Assembly: GCA_018240565.1 (NCBI GenBank)
Contig: JAFEFO010000034.1
Coordinates: forward strand, 1-64,000
Source: Pseudomonadota bacterium
GTDB lineage: Bacteria; Pseudomonadota; Gammaproteobacteria; Xanthomonadales; Rhodanobacteraceae
Length of the DNA: 64,000 bases
Reading direction: 5' to 3'
Part shown: piece by piece, positions 1-9,424 of the stretch
How positions within the stretch are numbered: position 1 is the stretch's first letter
How the letters are laid out: each line of letters opens with the position of its first letter
Made by a program: the position numbers and the translations under genes
Notes under the pieces: generated by a model
Seen by the model: only the letters and a program-made list of their open reading frames with translations
The model's database searches: none
What the model was told of the DNA's origin: nothing

Positions 1-61
1 GTTGGTCGCGCTGATAAACGAGCGGGATCGCACTGCGCCGCGCGAAATCGGCATCGAATGA
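1..61 (+). CDS. FitA/VapB-type antitoxin, 3' end only
   Basis: Only the last 19 codons are in the window, in the frame ending at the TGA at 59-61. They read LVALINERDRTAPREIGIE. The stop overlaps the ATG of the PIN-domain toxin as ATGA, the usual antitoxin-toxin coupling. The tail is of the charged type seen at the C-terminus of FitA/StbC-like ribbon-helix-helix antitoxins, where it wraps the toxin active site. The DNA-binding part lies outside the window, so the family is inferred mainly from the partner. Confidence 0.55.
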   Translation, partial: LVALINERDRTAPREIGIE

Positions 62-474
62 TCCTGCTCGACACCAACGTGATCTCGGAGCCGTTACGTG
101 CGGCTCCGGATTCGCGCGTCGTCGAGTGGATCGACACGCAACCCATCGAGACGCTGTACCTGTCGGCCATAACCGTTGCCGAGCTGCGCACGGGAATCGC
201 CCGAATGCCCGCCGGCAAAAACCGCAGTCGCCTGCACGAACGCATCGAGACGCAAGTATTGCCCCGCTTCGCCAGTCGCGTGCTGGCCTTCGATTTGGCC
301 GCAACGCAACCCTATGCGGAACTCATGACCAAGGCGCGAGCGGCTGGCATGGTCATCGGCAACTACGACGGTTGCATCGCGGCAATCGCAGTAGCGAACG
401 GGCTGGTGGTCGCCACGCGCGATACCGCGCCGTTCCGCACCGCGGGTGTCGCTGTCATCGACCCGTGGGGGTGA
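58..474 (+). CDS. PIN-domain toxin of FitB/VapC family
   Basis: A 138-residue PIN-domain ribonuclease, the usual size for FitB/VapC toxins. The N-terminal MILLDTNVISE is the family signature. The acidic residues expected to hold Mg2+/Mn2+ are visible: D5, E42 (AELRTG), D104 (GNYDGCIAA) and D122 (ATRDTAPF). Such toxins cleave tRNA or other RNA when freed from the antitoxin, whose coding end overlaps this start by four bases. A 2OG oxygenase gene begins six bases after the stop, so the three genes may be cotranscribed. All catalytic positions look intact. The RNA target cannot be told from sequence. Confidence 0.88.
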   Translation: MILLDTNVISEPLRAAPDSRVVEWIDTQPIETLYLSAITVAELRTGIARMPAGKNRSRLHERIETQVLPRFASRVLAFDLAATQPYAELMTKARAAGMVIGNYDGCIAAIAVANGLVVATRDTAPFRTAGVAVIDPWG

Positions 475-480
475 TCACAC

Positions 481-1194
481 ATGCAGGTCGTGCCGCGTCT
501 TTCCGACTCCAATCTTTTCGACCCCGCCCAGCTCGACCGCGTCGACACGCAAGTGCGCAGCGCGCCGTTCCACTTCCTCGTCGCCAGCGGGCAATTGCCC
601 GAATCGGCGCAAGCCAGGCTGCGCGAGGATTTCCCGAAATACGCGAGCGCGGGATTTTTTCCGTACGATGACGCCGAATGCGGGCCCGCCATCAACGCCC
701 TCGTCGCCGACCTGACCAATCCGGCCGTCGCCACTGCCGTCGGTGCGCGTCTGGGGATCGACAACCTTGGCCAATATCCGACGCTGGTGACCTTGTGCCG
801 GTCGTTGAACAAACGCCACGGTACGATCCACACCGACAGCCGCTCGAAAGTGGCCACCGCCCTGCTCTACCTCAACGAATCTTGGCCGGACACCAGCGAC
901 GGCTGCCTGCGTTTCCTGCGCCGCATCGACAACATCGATGACCTTGCCGCGCCGGAAGTCCGCCCGCTGTACGGAAACTTCGTCGTGTTCAAGCGCGCCG
1001 ACAATTCCTTCCACGGACACCTGCCGTACGAAGGCGAACGCCGCGTGATCCAGGTGGCGTGGCTGACGAGTGAGGATGAAAAACTGCGCAAGACCCAGCG
1101 CGGAAAACTCTCGCGCCTGTTCAAGAAACTGCTCGGCGGACTCGACCGACGCTTCGGCGCCAAGCGCGGCAGAAATGCCGCGCATCCCAAGTAG
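481..1194 (+). CDS. 2OG-Fe(II) oxygenase, prolyl-hydroxylase-like
   Basis: 237 residues. The double-stranded beta-helix iron motif can be read: H117-x-D119 (HTD), a distal histidine at H178 or H180 (NSFHGH), and an arginine about eight residues later (GERR) for the 2-oxoglutarate carboxylate. The segment ALLYLNESWPDTSDGCLRF matches the core of prolyl-4-hydroxylase-like and PiuC-like oxygenases. It would couple 2-oxoglutarate decarboxylation to hydroxylation of an unknown substrate. It follows the PIN toxin after six bases and converges with a pilin gene ten bases beyond its stop. The C-terminus is lysine/arginine rich. Family assignment is good; substrate is unknown. Confidence 0.8.
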   Translation: MQVVPRLSDSNLFDPAQLDRVDTQVRSAPFHFLVASGQLPESAQARLREDFPKYASAGFFPYDDAECGPAINALVADLTNPAVATAVGARLGIDNLGQYPTLVTLCRSLNKRHGTIHTDSRSKVATALLYLNESWPDTSDGCLRFLRRIDNIDDLAAPEVRPLYGNFVVFKRADNSFHGHLPYEGERRVIQVAWLTSEDEKLRKTQRGKLSRLFKKLLGGLDRRFGAKRGRNAAHPK

Positions 1195-1203
1195 GCAATA
1201 TCT

Positions 1204-1638
1204 CTACCAACAGTTGCCGTTACTACTCTGCGGCATGGCACCAATCGCCGGGGTTTTTGCGCCGGTGTTGTCCAGCGTGAGACTTCCGCAGGCGTCGGTG
1301 GCCTGGGCTCCCTGGGGCGTCGCGGTCAGGGTGTAGGTCAGGTTCCCCGCACCCAAGGCAACCCCTGCCGAATAGTATCCACGATCGGAATTGACTGTGG
1401 AAAAGCCCAATCCGCCCGGCGCGACGCCTGTGATCGACGAAGTGTATTGGTTGAAATTGGTGTAATAACGCTCCTCCGCCGCGGCGATGGTGGTAAGCAG
1501 GTTCTGCCCGTCCACCCGCCGCGAACGGAAGCCGTAGCGACTGTAGTTGTAGAACGCCAGCGAAGTGAGAACCGCGATCACCACGACCACGATCATCAAT
1601 TCAAGCAACGTAAAACCGCCAGCCTTGTTTGCGCGCAT
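1204..1638 (-). CDS. pilE: type IV minor pilin, PilE-like
   Basis: 144 residues from the ATG at 1638, chosen because GAGGGG lies eight bases upstream and because it gives a short class III leader, MRANKAGG, cut before FTLLELMIVV by prepilin peptidase. The conserved Glu at mature position 5 is present. The hydrophobic N-terminal helix is followed by a small globular head with two C-terminal cysteines (DACGS and GNCW) that could form the D-region disulfide. It is the last gene of the fimT-pilVWXY1E operon, 32 bases after pilY1. Minor pilins of this set prime pilus assembly with PilY1 at the tip. An in-frame ATG at 1671 would add 11 residues and overlap the pilY1 stop. Confidence 0.88.
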   Translation of the reverse strand: MRANKAGGFTLLELMIVVVVIAVLTSLAFYNYSRYGFRSRRVDGQNLLTTIAAAEERYYTNFNQYTSSITGVAPGGLGFSTVNSDRGYYSAGVALGAGNLTYTLTATPQGAQATDACGSLTLDNTGAKTPAIGAMPQSSNGNCW

Positions 1639-1670
1639 GAATCCATCCCCTCGATATTCGTACATGGCCA

Positions 1671-4600
1671 TCACAGGTTGTTGAGCAGTTCGCGCCACGA
1701 CGTGCGCCGCCAAATGGGCAGGCCACCATTCAGGCTCAACGACTTGTTTACGTTGCTGCCTGGCAGGCTCACACCCAGCACCGTGATTGCTCCGCCACCT
1801 TCTGGCGACAACACGCCGCCGCCTCCCGTCGCAGGTGGATTCATGACGATGGCTCCAACCACTGAACTACCACCCGGCGCCGATGGTGGGATCACGGCAC
1901 CACCGGTGCTCGCGTTCACCTGCATGACGGAACCGGTGCGTCCCGGCGTACACGGATCATTGTTCGCCCCGGGAATCAGGGTATAGAGCACCGCGCTGCC
2001 GGCACTGGCAAGGCGACCGGCACGCACCACATTGCGCTCGCCGCTGATGCCGGAAACATTGAGTGGAATCATCCAGCCACCCGCCGATGCCGGCACGGGA
2101 TTGGCCGTCAGCGAACGGATACCCGACGCATCCTGAGTCAGTGTTTGCGTGACCAGGTCGCTCTCGTGCATCGGGTAGCGGGGCGATGCGGTACCGAAAT
2201 CACGCACCCCGAAGAAATGGTTGGTACCGAGCACGCTGCTGGCCGTGCGGTCAGTCGGACCCAGGTACTCGCCGGAACCGAAGACGTAGATCAGGCTGCC
2301 GGTCGCCGGATCGCCGAATGCCTGCGGCATCACCGTGATCGGTTCGCATCCCAGCCCAACCTTATTCGTCGTGGCACAAGCAGCGGTGCTCGTGTAGCTC
2401 TGGAACATCGCCTCCACGCTCCACTGGGTCGGATCCGTATTGGTAAGGTCGAAGCGCCACAGATTGCCGGCCAAGTCGCCGGCGACGGCAACGTCGTCGA
2501 TCTGGTCCAGGCCGAAGTCGCCGAGCACGGGGGTAGACAATCCATAGCTCTTGATCGATGCCGGTGTATCGATCTTGCGAATCAGCGCACCGGTCGCGGC
2601 GTCGAGGATCCACAGGTGCGACACGGTGGAACTTGCACCGGGCGCATTGTCCGGCGTCGAGTTCTTGCCGTACGTGGACGACGATACCTGCAGCTTCTGC
2701 GGGAAATAGCCACTGGACAACACGACCACCCACTTGCCGTTGTGCAGACGCCCAAGATTTGCCGACGCGTAGGTGTAACCTAGGTCCGCATCGTTGAGAT
2801 TGGTGAACTCCCACAGGAATTTGCCGGATGCGGCGCTTTCGCTGGCCGGGTTGCTCTGGTCGGTGATGTCGAGCGCGAAGATGCCGCGGCCGCCCAGGCG
2901 CATCGAGCCGATCAGGATGGTGTGCCACTGGCTATCCGACGTGAAGAACACATCGTTGATGACCGGCGTGTCGTCAACGCCGGCGACCAGCGTATTCGCC
3001 GGATTCGTCATTTGCGTCATCTGGCCGTTGCCGTACAACATGTTGGGCACATAGGCCCATACCTCGCTCCCGGTCAGTGCATCGAAGGCGTGCATCATGC
3101 CGTCGTTGGCGCCGACGTAAAGCATCGGTCGACGATTGATGTTGGTCTTGACGAATTTTTCGTAGCTGTTGCAGCCGGGAGCCGTCAATCCGGCCTGGCA
3201 CGGCGCCGCGGCCGCCTGTTCGGGCGAACCGACCGGATAGATGTCCTGGTGTCCACCGATCGGACCGGCGATATAGGTCGGCTGCGAAGCGACGATCGGT
3301 CCAAGCAGCGATTTGCGGATGCGGAACTGCCGCGGCAGGGTTTCGCTGGTGGGCGTGGTTTCGTTGCCGCGCTTGCCGCGCAAATAGTCGACGCGATCCG
3401 TGCCATTACCGTCATTCGTCGCCGGTGCGGTGACGTTGTACGTAGTGATCATCTGCCCGGTGATCGAGTTCACATCGGTCGTGGTCGGATCAAGGTTCAG
3501 ATAGCCCTGTTCGGTCGAGCCCAGGCTGGACCACTCGAACGGCACGCCGACGAGCGAGCTGCCGCTCTTTTTCGACGTGAAGATGATGCGCGCAGGTGCG
3601 GCCGAGTCGTACGGTGGCGGTGTCGTGACCTTGCACTGACCGCGCGGCGGCAAGGCAGGTGTCGGTGCGATCGGCGCGAAAGTGCCGCCGGTCAAGGTAC
3701 ACCCCGCATCCCACTCGGCCGCCGTCGTCGTGTCGCCGACCAAAGTGAGTTTGTACAAGTAACCGCTCCAGCTTCCGCTGTCGTAACCGGCCGTGTAACC
3801 CTTGGTATTGGAACCCTGCACGGAGTTGCTCACGGCCGTGGAGGTCGATGACTGTGCCCTTGCCAGGATGCTGCTGATGATGTCAGCCAGATGCTGCACC
3901 AGGCTGCTCGGGTCGGTGGCCACGAAGAACGAACCGCGGCTGTTCAGCGCGGCGTGCCACAGGTCATCGATATTCGCGGCAATGCCACCGCCACTGCCAT
4001 TCGGCCGCGGCCAACCGGCCGCGCCACTGGAGTTGACCTGACCCGTTCGCAGGTAGCACATGTCGTTCTTGCCCACACCCAAGCCATTGGTGTTTTTGCT
4101 GCAATCCATGTCGTCGGAATAGGTGAGGTTGCCGAACGCGCCCAGCGTCACGGCGAACTGCACTAGGTGCGGCCAGGTGGCCGGATCATTGGCCGGATTC
4201 CAGAACACCTCGGCCGTGGCGCCCGGATCGGAAGGGTCCACCGTCGCAGCAGCGGCAGTCACGCCCGTGGTCTGGTCCGGGAAGTACGGCGGCACGAAAT
4301 CCTTCGGATACTTGCCGAGCAGGTCCGGACGCAGATTGTTCACCCAGTAGTTGAACGAGATGTCCGAATAGGACGATCCGCCATCCGAATCGGTAGTCCA
4401 GCTGTGGCCAAACACGGTCGTCGGCGCGTTGGTATTGCTCGCAACGGCCGTGTAGGTGGAAGGATCCAGCGGCGACAGGAAACCCGTTGGCAGGGTTGCA
4501 TTGCTGGCGGACGTGTTGCCGGCTCCACCAACCGAGATCGCCGGTTGGTTGTACAAGCCGTCGGTCATCAGCATGTGGAAGTTCTGCCTGCACGCCAGTT

Positions 4601-6077
4601 CCTGGCCACCAGCCGGGACGATGCTGGCATCGGGCTGCCAGAACGGGTTGCTCAAATTCGTGCCCTGGTTGGTCTTGATGAAGTCACCGACACGCTTCAG
4701 TCCCGAACGGCTAGGTGTTCCGTTGTTCGCAACGACGTTGAATATCCAGTTGAAAAATGCATGGCGATAGCCAACGCTCCCGCTACCACCGCCGCTCTGC
4801 GAAAAGGTGGTGTTGTCGTCGAGATTGGTGATGATCGAGCTCAATGGCAACTGCGGATTGGGTGAATTGAAATTGTTGTTGTTGCCCAGGTTCTGCCAGG
4901 TCGCGCGCACATTGGCCGCAGTGGGTCCGCCGATCACGCCAAACACGCGCGCCATGGCCGAACGCGCCATCACATTGCGATAGCGATAATAGGCATACCA
5001 GTTGGCGAAGTTCTGGTATTGGCTCGCGGGCACGGAAACCGCTTCCCAATTGCTGGCGGTGTAAAGCGCCGCTTGCGCTGCCGTGGTGAATGCACCCGTT
5101 GTTGGATTGAGCGTGAGTTGGCTCAGCGCACTGGACTTGAAGCGCCAATACACCGGCCCGCCATTCGGAGTGCCGCCGCCCAGCGGGTCGGTCACCGTAC
5201 CGTCGAAAGGATTCTGGGTGGCGCGTGCAGCAGTCCAACGACCATCGCCCGACGTGCCAGCAGTGCCGCCGGCGCCGCACATCCAGCGGTTGTCGGTGGT
5301 CGTCGTCTTGGTCAGCTTGTATGTCCAGTAGCAAGGCTTGGGATTGCCGGTTCCGCAAGTGGTCGTGATCACACAGGAACCCGCTATGTAATTCGCATTG
5401 CCGGTAACGCCCGATGGGCACGATGTGCTTTGACTGTAGGGTCCCAGGCAGCCGCCACTGCTGCTGCTGGTGTTGCAACTCAACGTACTTGTCGAAGTGC
5501 TGTAAATGCCGGTCAGATCGGTGACCGAACCGCTGTTCGACGAGCCGCTGCCATCGGGATTGTTGTTGTACTGGTTCGCCGCTGTGCTTGCAGTAATCTG
5601 GTTGCCATCGGCAGGACGATTGACGGCTATGCCGTCCTGCCAGACCTTCTTCAGCGTTGCGTCCGCGTTGGGGAACGAAGTGCCGTCTTCGTAGAGCGGC
5701 GGCGTGTAGGTGACATTGGGGTTGTAATAGACGCCGTTCATGGCCTTGGAGGCAACGTTGTACCCCGGGCTGCCCTTGGCTATATCCGGATTGATCGCAT
5801 TCGCGCAACGCCACGGCCCGTCCCACGATGAGTTGTTGGTTGTATTGCCATCGAAAGGCCGGCCGTCACCCATGTGCGTCCATACCATCGAACCCGAGTC
5901 GTCGAAGGTGACGAAGATGTTTGGATCGACCGATACATTCAGGTCCGGCGGCGTGGCACCCAAGTCGGGCGGTGCGTTCGGGGCGATGGGCGCCGCTACA
6001 GCGGCGGCAGCCTGCAACATCAAGGCGGCGAAGGCGCCAGCAGCGAGGAAGTGCACGAGGGATTTGCGTGGGTTCAT
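1671..6077 (-). CDS. pilY1: type IV pilus tip adhesin PilY1
   Basis: 1468 residues, longer than Pseudomonas PilY1 (about 1160). The start at 6077 is preferred over 6083 because AAGG then sits at a normal distance. A signal peptide runs to about residue 30 (AAAAVAAPIAP). Soon after, FDDSGSM is a MIDAS motif of a von Willebrand factor A domain. The C-terminal third is the PilY1 beta-propeller. GDFGLDQIDD followed by VAVAGDLAGNLWRFDL is the calcium-binding loop region known to control pilus extension and retraction. The middle is Asn/Ser/Thr/Gly rich, consistent with a secreted protein. It lies in the minor-pilin operon, which fits PilY1 forming the tip complex with these pilins. Confidence 0.95.
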   Translation of the reverse strand: MNPRKSLVHFLAAGAFAALMLQAAAAVAAPIAPNAPPDLGATPPDLNVSVDPNIFVTFDDSGSMVWTHMGDGRPFDGNTTNNSSWDGPWRCANAINPDIAKGSPGYNVASKAMNGVYYNPNVTYTPPLYEDGTSFPNADATLKKVWQDGIAVNRPADGNQITASTAANQYNNNPDGSGSSNSGSVTDLTGIYSTSTSTLSCNTSSSSGGCLGPYSQSTSCPSGVTGNANYIAGSCVITTTCGTGNPKPCYWTYKLTKTTTTDNRWMCGAGGTAGTSGDGRWTAARATQNPFDGTVTDPLGGGTPNGGPVYWRFKSSALSQLTLNPTTGAFTTAAQAALYTASNWEAVSVPASQYQNFANWYAYYRYRNVMARSAMARVFGVIGGPTAANVRATWQNLGNNNNFNSPNPQLPLSSIITNLDDNTTFSQSGGGSGSVGYRHAFFNWIFNVVANNGTPSRSGLKRVGDFIKTNQGTNLSNPFWQPDASIVPAGGQELACRQNFHMLMTDGLYNQPAISVGGAGNTSASNATLPTGFLSPLDPSTYTAVASNTNAPTTVFGHSWTTDSDGGSSYSDISFNYWVNNLRPDLLGKYPKDFVPPYFPDQTTGVTAAAATVDPSDPGATAEVFWNPANDPATWPHLVQFAVTLGAFGNLTYSDDMDCSKNTNGLGVGKNDMCYLRTGQVNSSGAAGWPRPNGSGGGIAANIDDLWHAALNSRGSFFVATDPSSLVQHLADIISSILARAQSSTSTAVSNSVQGSNTKGYTAGYDSGSWSGYLYKLTLVGDTTTAAEWDAGCTLTGGTFAPIAPTPALPPRGQCKVTTPPPYDSAAPARIIFTSKKSGSSLVGVPFEWSSLGSTEQGYLNLDPTTTDVNSITGQMITTYNVTAPATNDGNGTDRVDYLRGKRGNETTPTSETLPRQFRIRKSLLGPIVASQPTYIAGPIGGHQDIYPVGSPEQAAAAPCQAGLTAPGCNSYEKFVKTNINRRPMLYVGANDGMMHAFDALTGSEVWAYVPNMLYGNGQMTQMTNPANTLVAGVDDTPVINDVFFTSDSQWHTILIGSMRLGGRGIFALDITDQSNPASESAASGKFLWEFTNLNDADLGYTYASANLGRLHNGKWVVVLSSGYFPQKLQVSSSTYGKNSTPDNAPGASSTVSHLWILDAATGALIRKIDTPASIKSYGLSTPVLGDFGLDQIDDVAVAGDLAGNLWRFDLTNTDPTQWSVEAMFQSYTSTAACATTNKVGLGCEPITVMPQAFGDPATGSLIYVFGSGEYLGPTDRTASSVLGTNHFFGVRDFGTASPRYPMHESDLVTQTLTQDASGIRSLTANPVPASAGGWMIPLNVSGISGERNVVRAGRLASAGSAVLYTLIPGANNDPCTPGRTGSVMQVNASTGGAVIPPSAPGGSSVVGAIVMNPPATGGGGVLSPEGGGAITVLGVSLPGSNVNKSLSLNGGLPIWRRTSWRELLNNL

Positions 6078-6092
6078 GGCCATGCCTTGCGA

Positions 6093-6761
6093 TCAATTGG
6101 ACGGGACGCCTGTCCCGAAGATGCTTTCCACGACGGCGACGGCGCCAGCGTTGCCGCCGGCGGCGCGCGCGGTAATACGATAGGAATACAGATTCTGGTT
6201 GGTGGAGCCGCGACCCGTGTCTTCATCGATGCTGCCGCCCTGCCCCGATTCGGGTACGCCGGGCGGGCGCACCAGGCCGCGATAATCGAGCATGTATTGC
6301 GGGATCTGGGCGAGCCGGGCGGTGCCGAGCGAGGAGGCATTCAACGCCGCATTGCTGCCGTTGGTGTAGTCGGCGCCACCGCTCGTGGCATTGGCAATCC
6401 AGCTCGGCGAAGTGCGAAACGCCGTGAGCAGCGTATTGCTCGCGAAGATGGTGCCACCGCTACCGTTGTCAAGCGTCATCGGCGCGTAGCAAAAACCGTT
6501 GTCGCCACCGTTGAATCCGCAATTGATCGTGCCGCCGGTGCCAGCAAGGTTCCACAGCCACGATTCCGCACCGCGCGCGGCAGTTTCGGCGCCCATCAAG
6601 CCCATCTGCCCATTGCGCAGGCCGCCGGCCATGCGCTCCTGCAAAATGGACGTGCCTGATGCGGTGAGTCCGAGCAGCGTGATCAGCACCAGGAACACGA
6701 GCGCCACAAACAGGACGGCGCCTTGCTGACGTTTTGGCGTTGGATGGTTGCGACTTTTCAT
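6093..6761 (-). CDS. pilX: type IV pilus minor pilin PilX
   Basis: 222 residues. After a basic leader (MKSRNHPTPKRQQG) comes the hydrophobic stretch AVLFVALVFLVLITLLGLTA, then SGTSILQERMAGG and GAETAARGAE, both typical of the PilX N-terminal domain. Prepilin processing would be at the QQG/A junction. The residue after the cut is Ala rather than Phe, which is common in PilX/GspK-like members. It sits between pilW (13-base gap) and pilY1 (15-base gap), and would act in the pilus-tip priming complex. Confidence 0.92.
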   Translation of the reverse strand: MKSRNHPTPKRQQGAVLFVALVFLVLITLLGLTASGTSILQERMAGGLRNGQMGLMGAETAARGAESWLWNLAGTGGTINCGFNGGDNGFCYAPMTLDNGSGGTIFASNTLLTAFRTSPSWIANATSGGADYTNGSNAALNASSLGTARLAQIPQYMLDYRGLVRPPGVPESGQGGSIDEDTGRGSTNQNLYSYRITARAAGGNAGAVAVVESIFGTGVPSN

Positions 6762-6774
6762 GGCATGCCAGGAA

Positions 6775-8181
6775 TCAAGGATTGAAATTGCGAACGGAGA
6801 CCAGCGACACGAATTCGCGGCGCAGCATGTTGCCCGGGGTCAGCTGCGAAGGCAGCGTGCCGCCTGGCGCCGCAGCGGTCTGCTTGATGTCGTTGCCGCT
6901 GTAGCCGTACCTGTATTGGTAAGCCATGTCGGATGGCGTCAGGGCGAAGTTGTTGTTTACGCTGTCCGCCAGCAGGTGCACCTCGATGCTGTTGAGCGAG
7001 CGCCACAGGCACTGCGGTTCGACGGAACCCGCGGGCAGGCCGGCGGCGATCTGCAAACTCGCCATCGGCGGACAGTTGGCGGCCGAGCTCTGGCCGGCGA
7101 CCAGATCGGAGGTCAGGTAGCTGATCGTGCCGTCGTTGCGCTGCACGCCGGCGAGAAAATCCAGTTGCTCGATGCCCTGCACGATGGATTGATCGTTGCT
7201 GGCAGCGCCCTGGTTGGCGATCGTGCTTTGACGGCGCACCAGCGATGGGATCAGGCGCGAGCCGTTGTTCGGATCGGTATCCAGCCGCAGGTAGTAAGTG
7301 ACCGTGACGAAATCGCGGCTGAAATTATAGAGTGTGATATCGGAAGCGCTGGTCGTGGAAAAGCATGGAATCGAACCGCCGAGCACGGCGGTCGGGGTCA
7401 ACACCGCACCGGCGACATTGACCTGAAAGATGCTGGCGCGCGAACCGGTGACCAGCAGGGCCAGGTCGCCGCTCTGGAAGTTGAATGCCGGGCTTCCGGT
7501 CGCGGGCGTGACCGTGATGCCGGTAAGCGGATTGCCCGCGCAGGTTGCCGGTGTTTCGGCGAGTTCATTGTTGTTCACCGACCAGCCCAGCGAGTCGAGA
7601 TAGCGCACGGTGAGTACATCGGCAGTCTTGATGCGGTTGCCCGCTGCCAAGCCCGCCGCCGGCAGCGCATTGGACCCCGTTGGCAATGCGGGACTGCAGG
7701 TGCCGCTGGAGCACTCGTATCCCTGAATTGAATAGCGTTGGCTGACAGGCCAAGCGGTATTCGCCGGCCAGTTGGCCGCCCAACCGGCGGCCGTGGATGG
7801 CGCACTCAGGCCCGCCGCGGCGAAGTCCGGTAGAAAGATCGTCGTGACGTACGACATGACCGAAATCACCGGGTTGGCCACCCCATTCGGAGTGGTGGAC
7901 GCACTGGGAGTCGAAGCGACAAAACCACTGACATTCAGGGTCTGGAATGATGCCATGCGCAAGTCGTTGTTGATGCGCGAAATGGCGTAGCGACCGTTCT
8001 CCTGCAGCGTTGACATCGCATCCTGCACGCGATTGGTCTTGGCCGTTGCCTGAAACAGCAAGACGAGGCCCAGGCTGATCAGGATGCCAAGCGTGATGGC
8101 GATCATCAACTCGATCATGGTGAAGCCGCGCACGGCAGGCACTCGCGCGCGATCGGCAATCGAACGAACGGATGCGATCAT
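6775..8181 (-). CDS. pilW: type IV pilus minor pilin PilW
   Basis: 468 residues from the ATG at 8181, which overlaps the pilV stop as ATGA. A longer in-frame reading exists but would run deep into pilV and put the prepilin leader far inside. The leader MIASVRSIADRARVPAVRG is followed by FTMIELMIAITLGILISLGL, a clear class III signal with Glu at +5. The segment LQENGRYAISRINNDLRMA is typical of PilW. The large C-terminal domain is Ser/Thr/Ala rich. PilW is one of the minor pilins that assemble with PilV, PilX, FimT and PilY1 to start pilus polymerisation. Confidence 0.93.
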   Translation of the reverse strand: MIASVRSIADRARVPAVRGFTMIELMIAITLGILISLGLVLLFQATAKTNRVQDAMSTLQENGRYAISRINNDLRMASFQTLNVSGFVASTPSASTTPNGVANPVISVMSYVTTIFLPDFAAAGLSAPSTAAGWAANWPANTAWPVSQRYSIQGYECSSGTCSPALPTGSNALPAAGLAAGNRIKTADVLTVRYLDSLGWSVNNNELAETPATCAGNPLTGITVTPATGSPAFNFQSGDLALLVTGSRASIFQVNVAGAVLTPTAVLGGSIPCFSTTSASDITLYNFSRDFVTVTYYLRLDTDPNNGSRLIPSLVRRQSTIANQGAASNDQSIVQGIEQLDFLAGVQRNDGTISYLTSDLVAGQSSAANCPPMASLQIAAGLPAGSVEPQCLWRSLNSIEVHLLADSVNNNFALTPSDMAYQYRYGYSGNDIKQTAAAPGGTLPSQLTPGNMLRREFVSLVSVRNFNP

Positions 8182-8690
8182 GGCTGGAACACCCAAGTCA
8201 GGTTGGCGGCTTGATCGGCTTGCCCGGTCTGCAATGCCCGTTCGTTCCAGCTCATTGCGATCGTGCATTGGCCGTTGTACGGAGGGCGCTCGACCATGAC
8301 ATCGGGAGAAGGCGCAGAACCAGTCGTTGTGCACGTGATGGTCGCCGATGGATTGGGCAAAAAGGAAGCAAGCTGGTTGCTCCAGATCATCTGGTCGCGC
8401 GCGGCTACGGCTGCCCATCCGCAGGATGCTGCGCCGAGGCAGGTCGTGCCGGTGTTGCCGGTGGTAGTCGAATCATAAGTGCCGTTGTAGGCGAGGTTCC
8501 ACACGCCTAGTATGTTCGCGCGCATGCGGTCGGCCATGCTCTGCGCGAGAAACGTGGCCTGCGTGCGCAGATAGGCGCCATGATTGGTGCGCACCGAAAC
8601 CGCCAGCAGGCCGGCCATGCCGAGCAGTCCAAGGCTGAAGACCAGCAGGGCGATCATTACTTCCAGCAAGGTGAATCCGTTGCGACGCAT
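8178..8690 (-). CDS. pilV: type IV pilus minor pilin PilV
   Basis: 170 residues. The very short leader MRRNG is followed by FTLLEVMIALLVFSLGLLGM, the standard PilV/GspI-like N-terminus with Glu at mature position 5. RTQATFLAQSMADRMRAN matches the PilV domain. Nine bases separate it from fimT, and its stop overlaps the pilW start, so translation of the two is probably coupled. Confidence 0.93.
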   Translation of the reverse strand: MRRNGFTLLEVMIALLVFSLGLLGMAGLLAVSVRTNHGAYLRTQATFLAQSMADRMRANILGVWNLAYNGTYDSTTTGNTGTTCLGAASCGWAAVAARDQMIWSNQLASFLPNPSATITCTTTGSAPSPDVMVERPPYNGQCTIAMSWNERALQTGQADQAANLTWVFQP

Positions 8691-8699
8691 GGTCGGTTC

Positions 8700-9305
8700 C
8701 TAGCAACCGGGTGCGGGCGAAGCACCCGTACCAATGGTGGTGGTGATGATTCCAGCCGTGGAAATATTGATGCGCTTGGAGCGCGCAGGCTGGGAATCGG
8801 GTCGGCATACATTGATGTCGAAACTGGCGGCATTGGGCACCAGATTGCCCCGCGAGTTGAAAATCAATGTTCCATCAGTCGGCGTGATCGATCCGCCCGC
8901 AGGCGCGGTGGTGACTTTGGTGTGTACCGAATAGTTGCTCGCCACATCCACGCCAGGGCTGACCCGCAACACGGCATCACCGGGATCGGTAAACGTGCCG
9001 TCATTCTTGAAAACGCTGTCGGCAATCACCCGCCAACCACCACTCCAGTCGTTACTGCCACTCGTGCTGACGACGGCCACCAACGTGCCGCGATTCACGG
9101 CTTCCGAGCGCGCGAGGTTCAAATCGGCGATGAGTTGATTCGTACTCTCGGTGACGCGGTTGCTCATGATCGTTTCGCGGAAACTCGGCAACGCCAGCGT
9201 CACCAAGATGGCGGCCACGAAGATCGTGATCATCAATTCGACCAGGGTGAAGCCACCCGCGGCGACGCGTGGGCGGACCGGTTTGTAGCCGCGCAGCTCT
9301 AACAT
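8700..9305 (-). CDS. fimT: pseudopilin FimT/GspH family
   Basis: 201 residues and the first gene of the pilus operon. A longer leader than its neighbours (MLELRGYKPVRPRVAAGG) precedes FTLVELMITIFVAAILVTLA. NRVTESTNQLIADLNLARSEAV is the GspH/FimT signature. GGGGA-like purines sit just before the ATG at 9305. FimT of Xanthomonadales binds DNA during natural transformation, and the basic leader and C-terminal KRINI region are compatible, though I cannot judge DNA binding here. The 119 bases upstream, up to ispH, should carry the operon promoter, but I see no strong -35/-10 pair. Confidence 0.88.
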   Translation of the reverse strand: MLELRGYKPVRPRVAAGGFTLVELMITIFVAAILVTLALPSFRETIMSNRVTESTNQLIADLNLARSEAVNRGTLVAVVSTSGSNDWSGGWRVIADSVFKNDGTFTDPGDAVLRVSPGVDVASNYSVHTKVTTAPAGGSITPTDGTLIFNSRGNLVPNAASFDINVCRPDSQPARSKRINISTAGIITTTIGTGASPAPGC

Positions 9306-9424
9306 GCTATCCCCGATGCCGATGGACGGTTTTCGACGCGGTGCAGCCTAGCGCCTGCCCCGGGGCCGCTCAACGGCTTGCGGGCGCGAGGTAGCAAACG
9401 CCGGATGAACGGCGGCGGGGTGCC

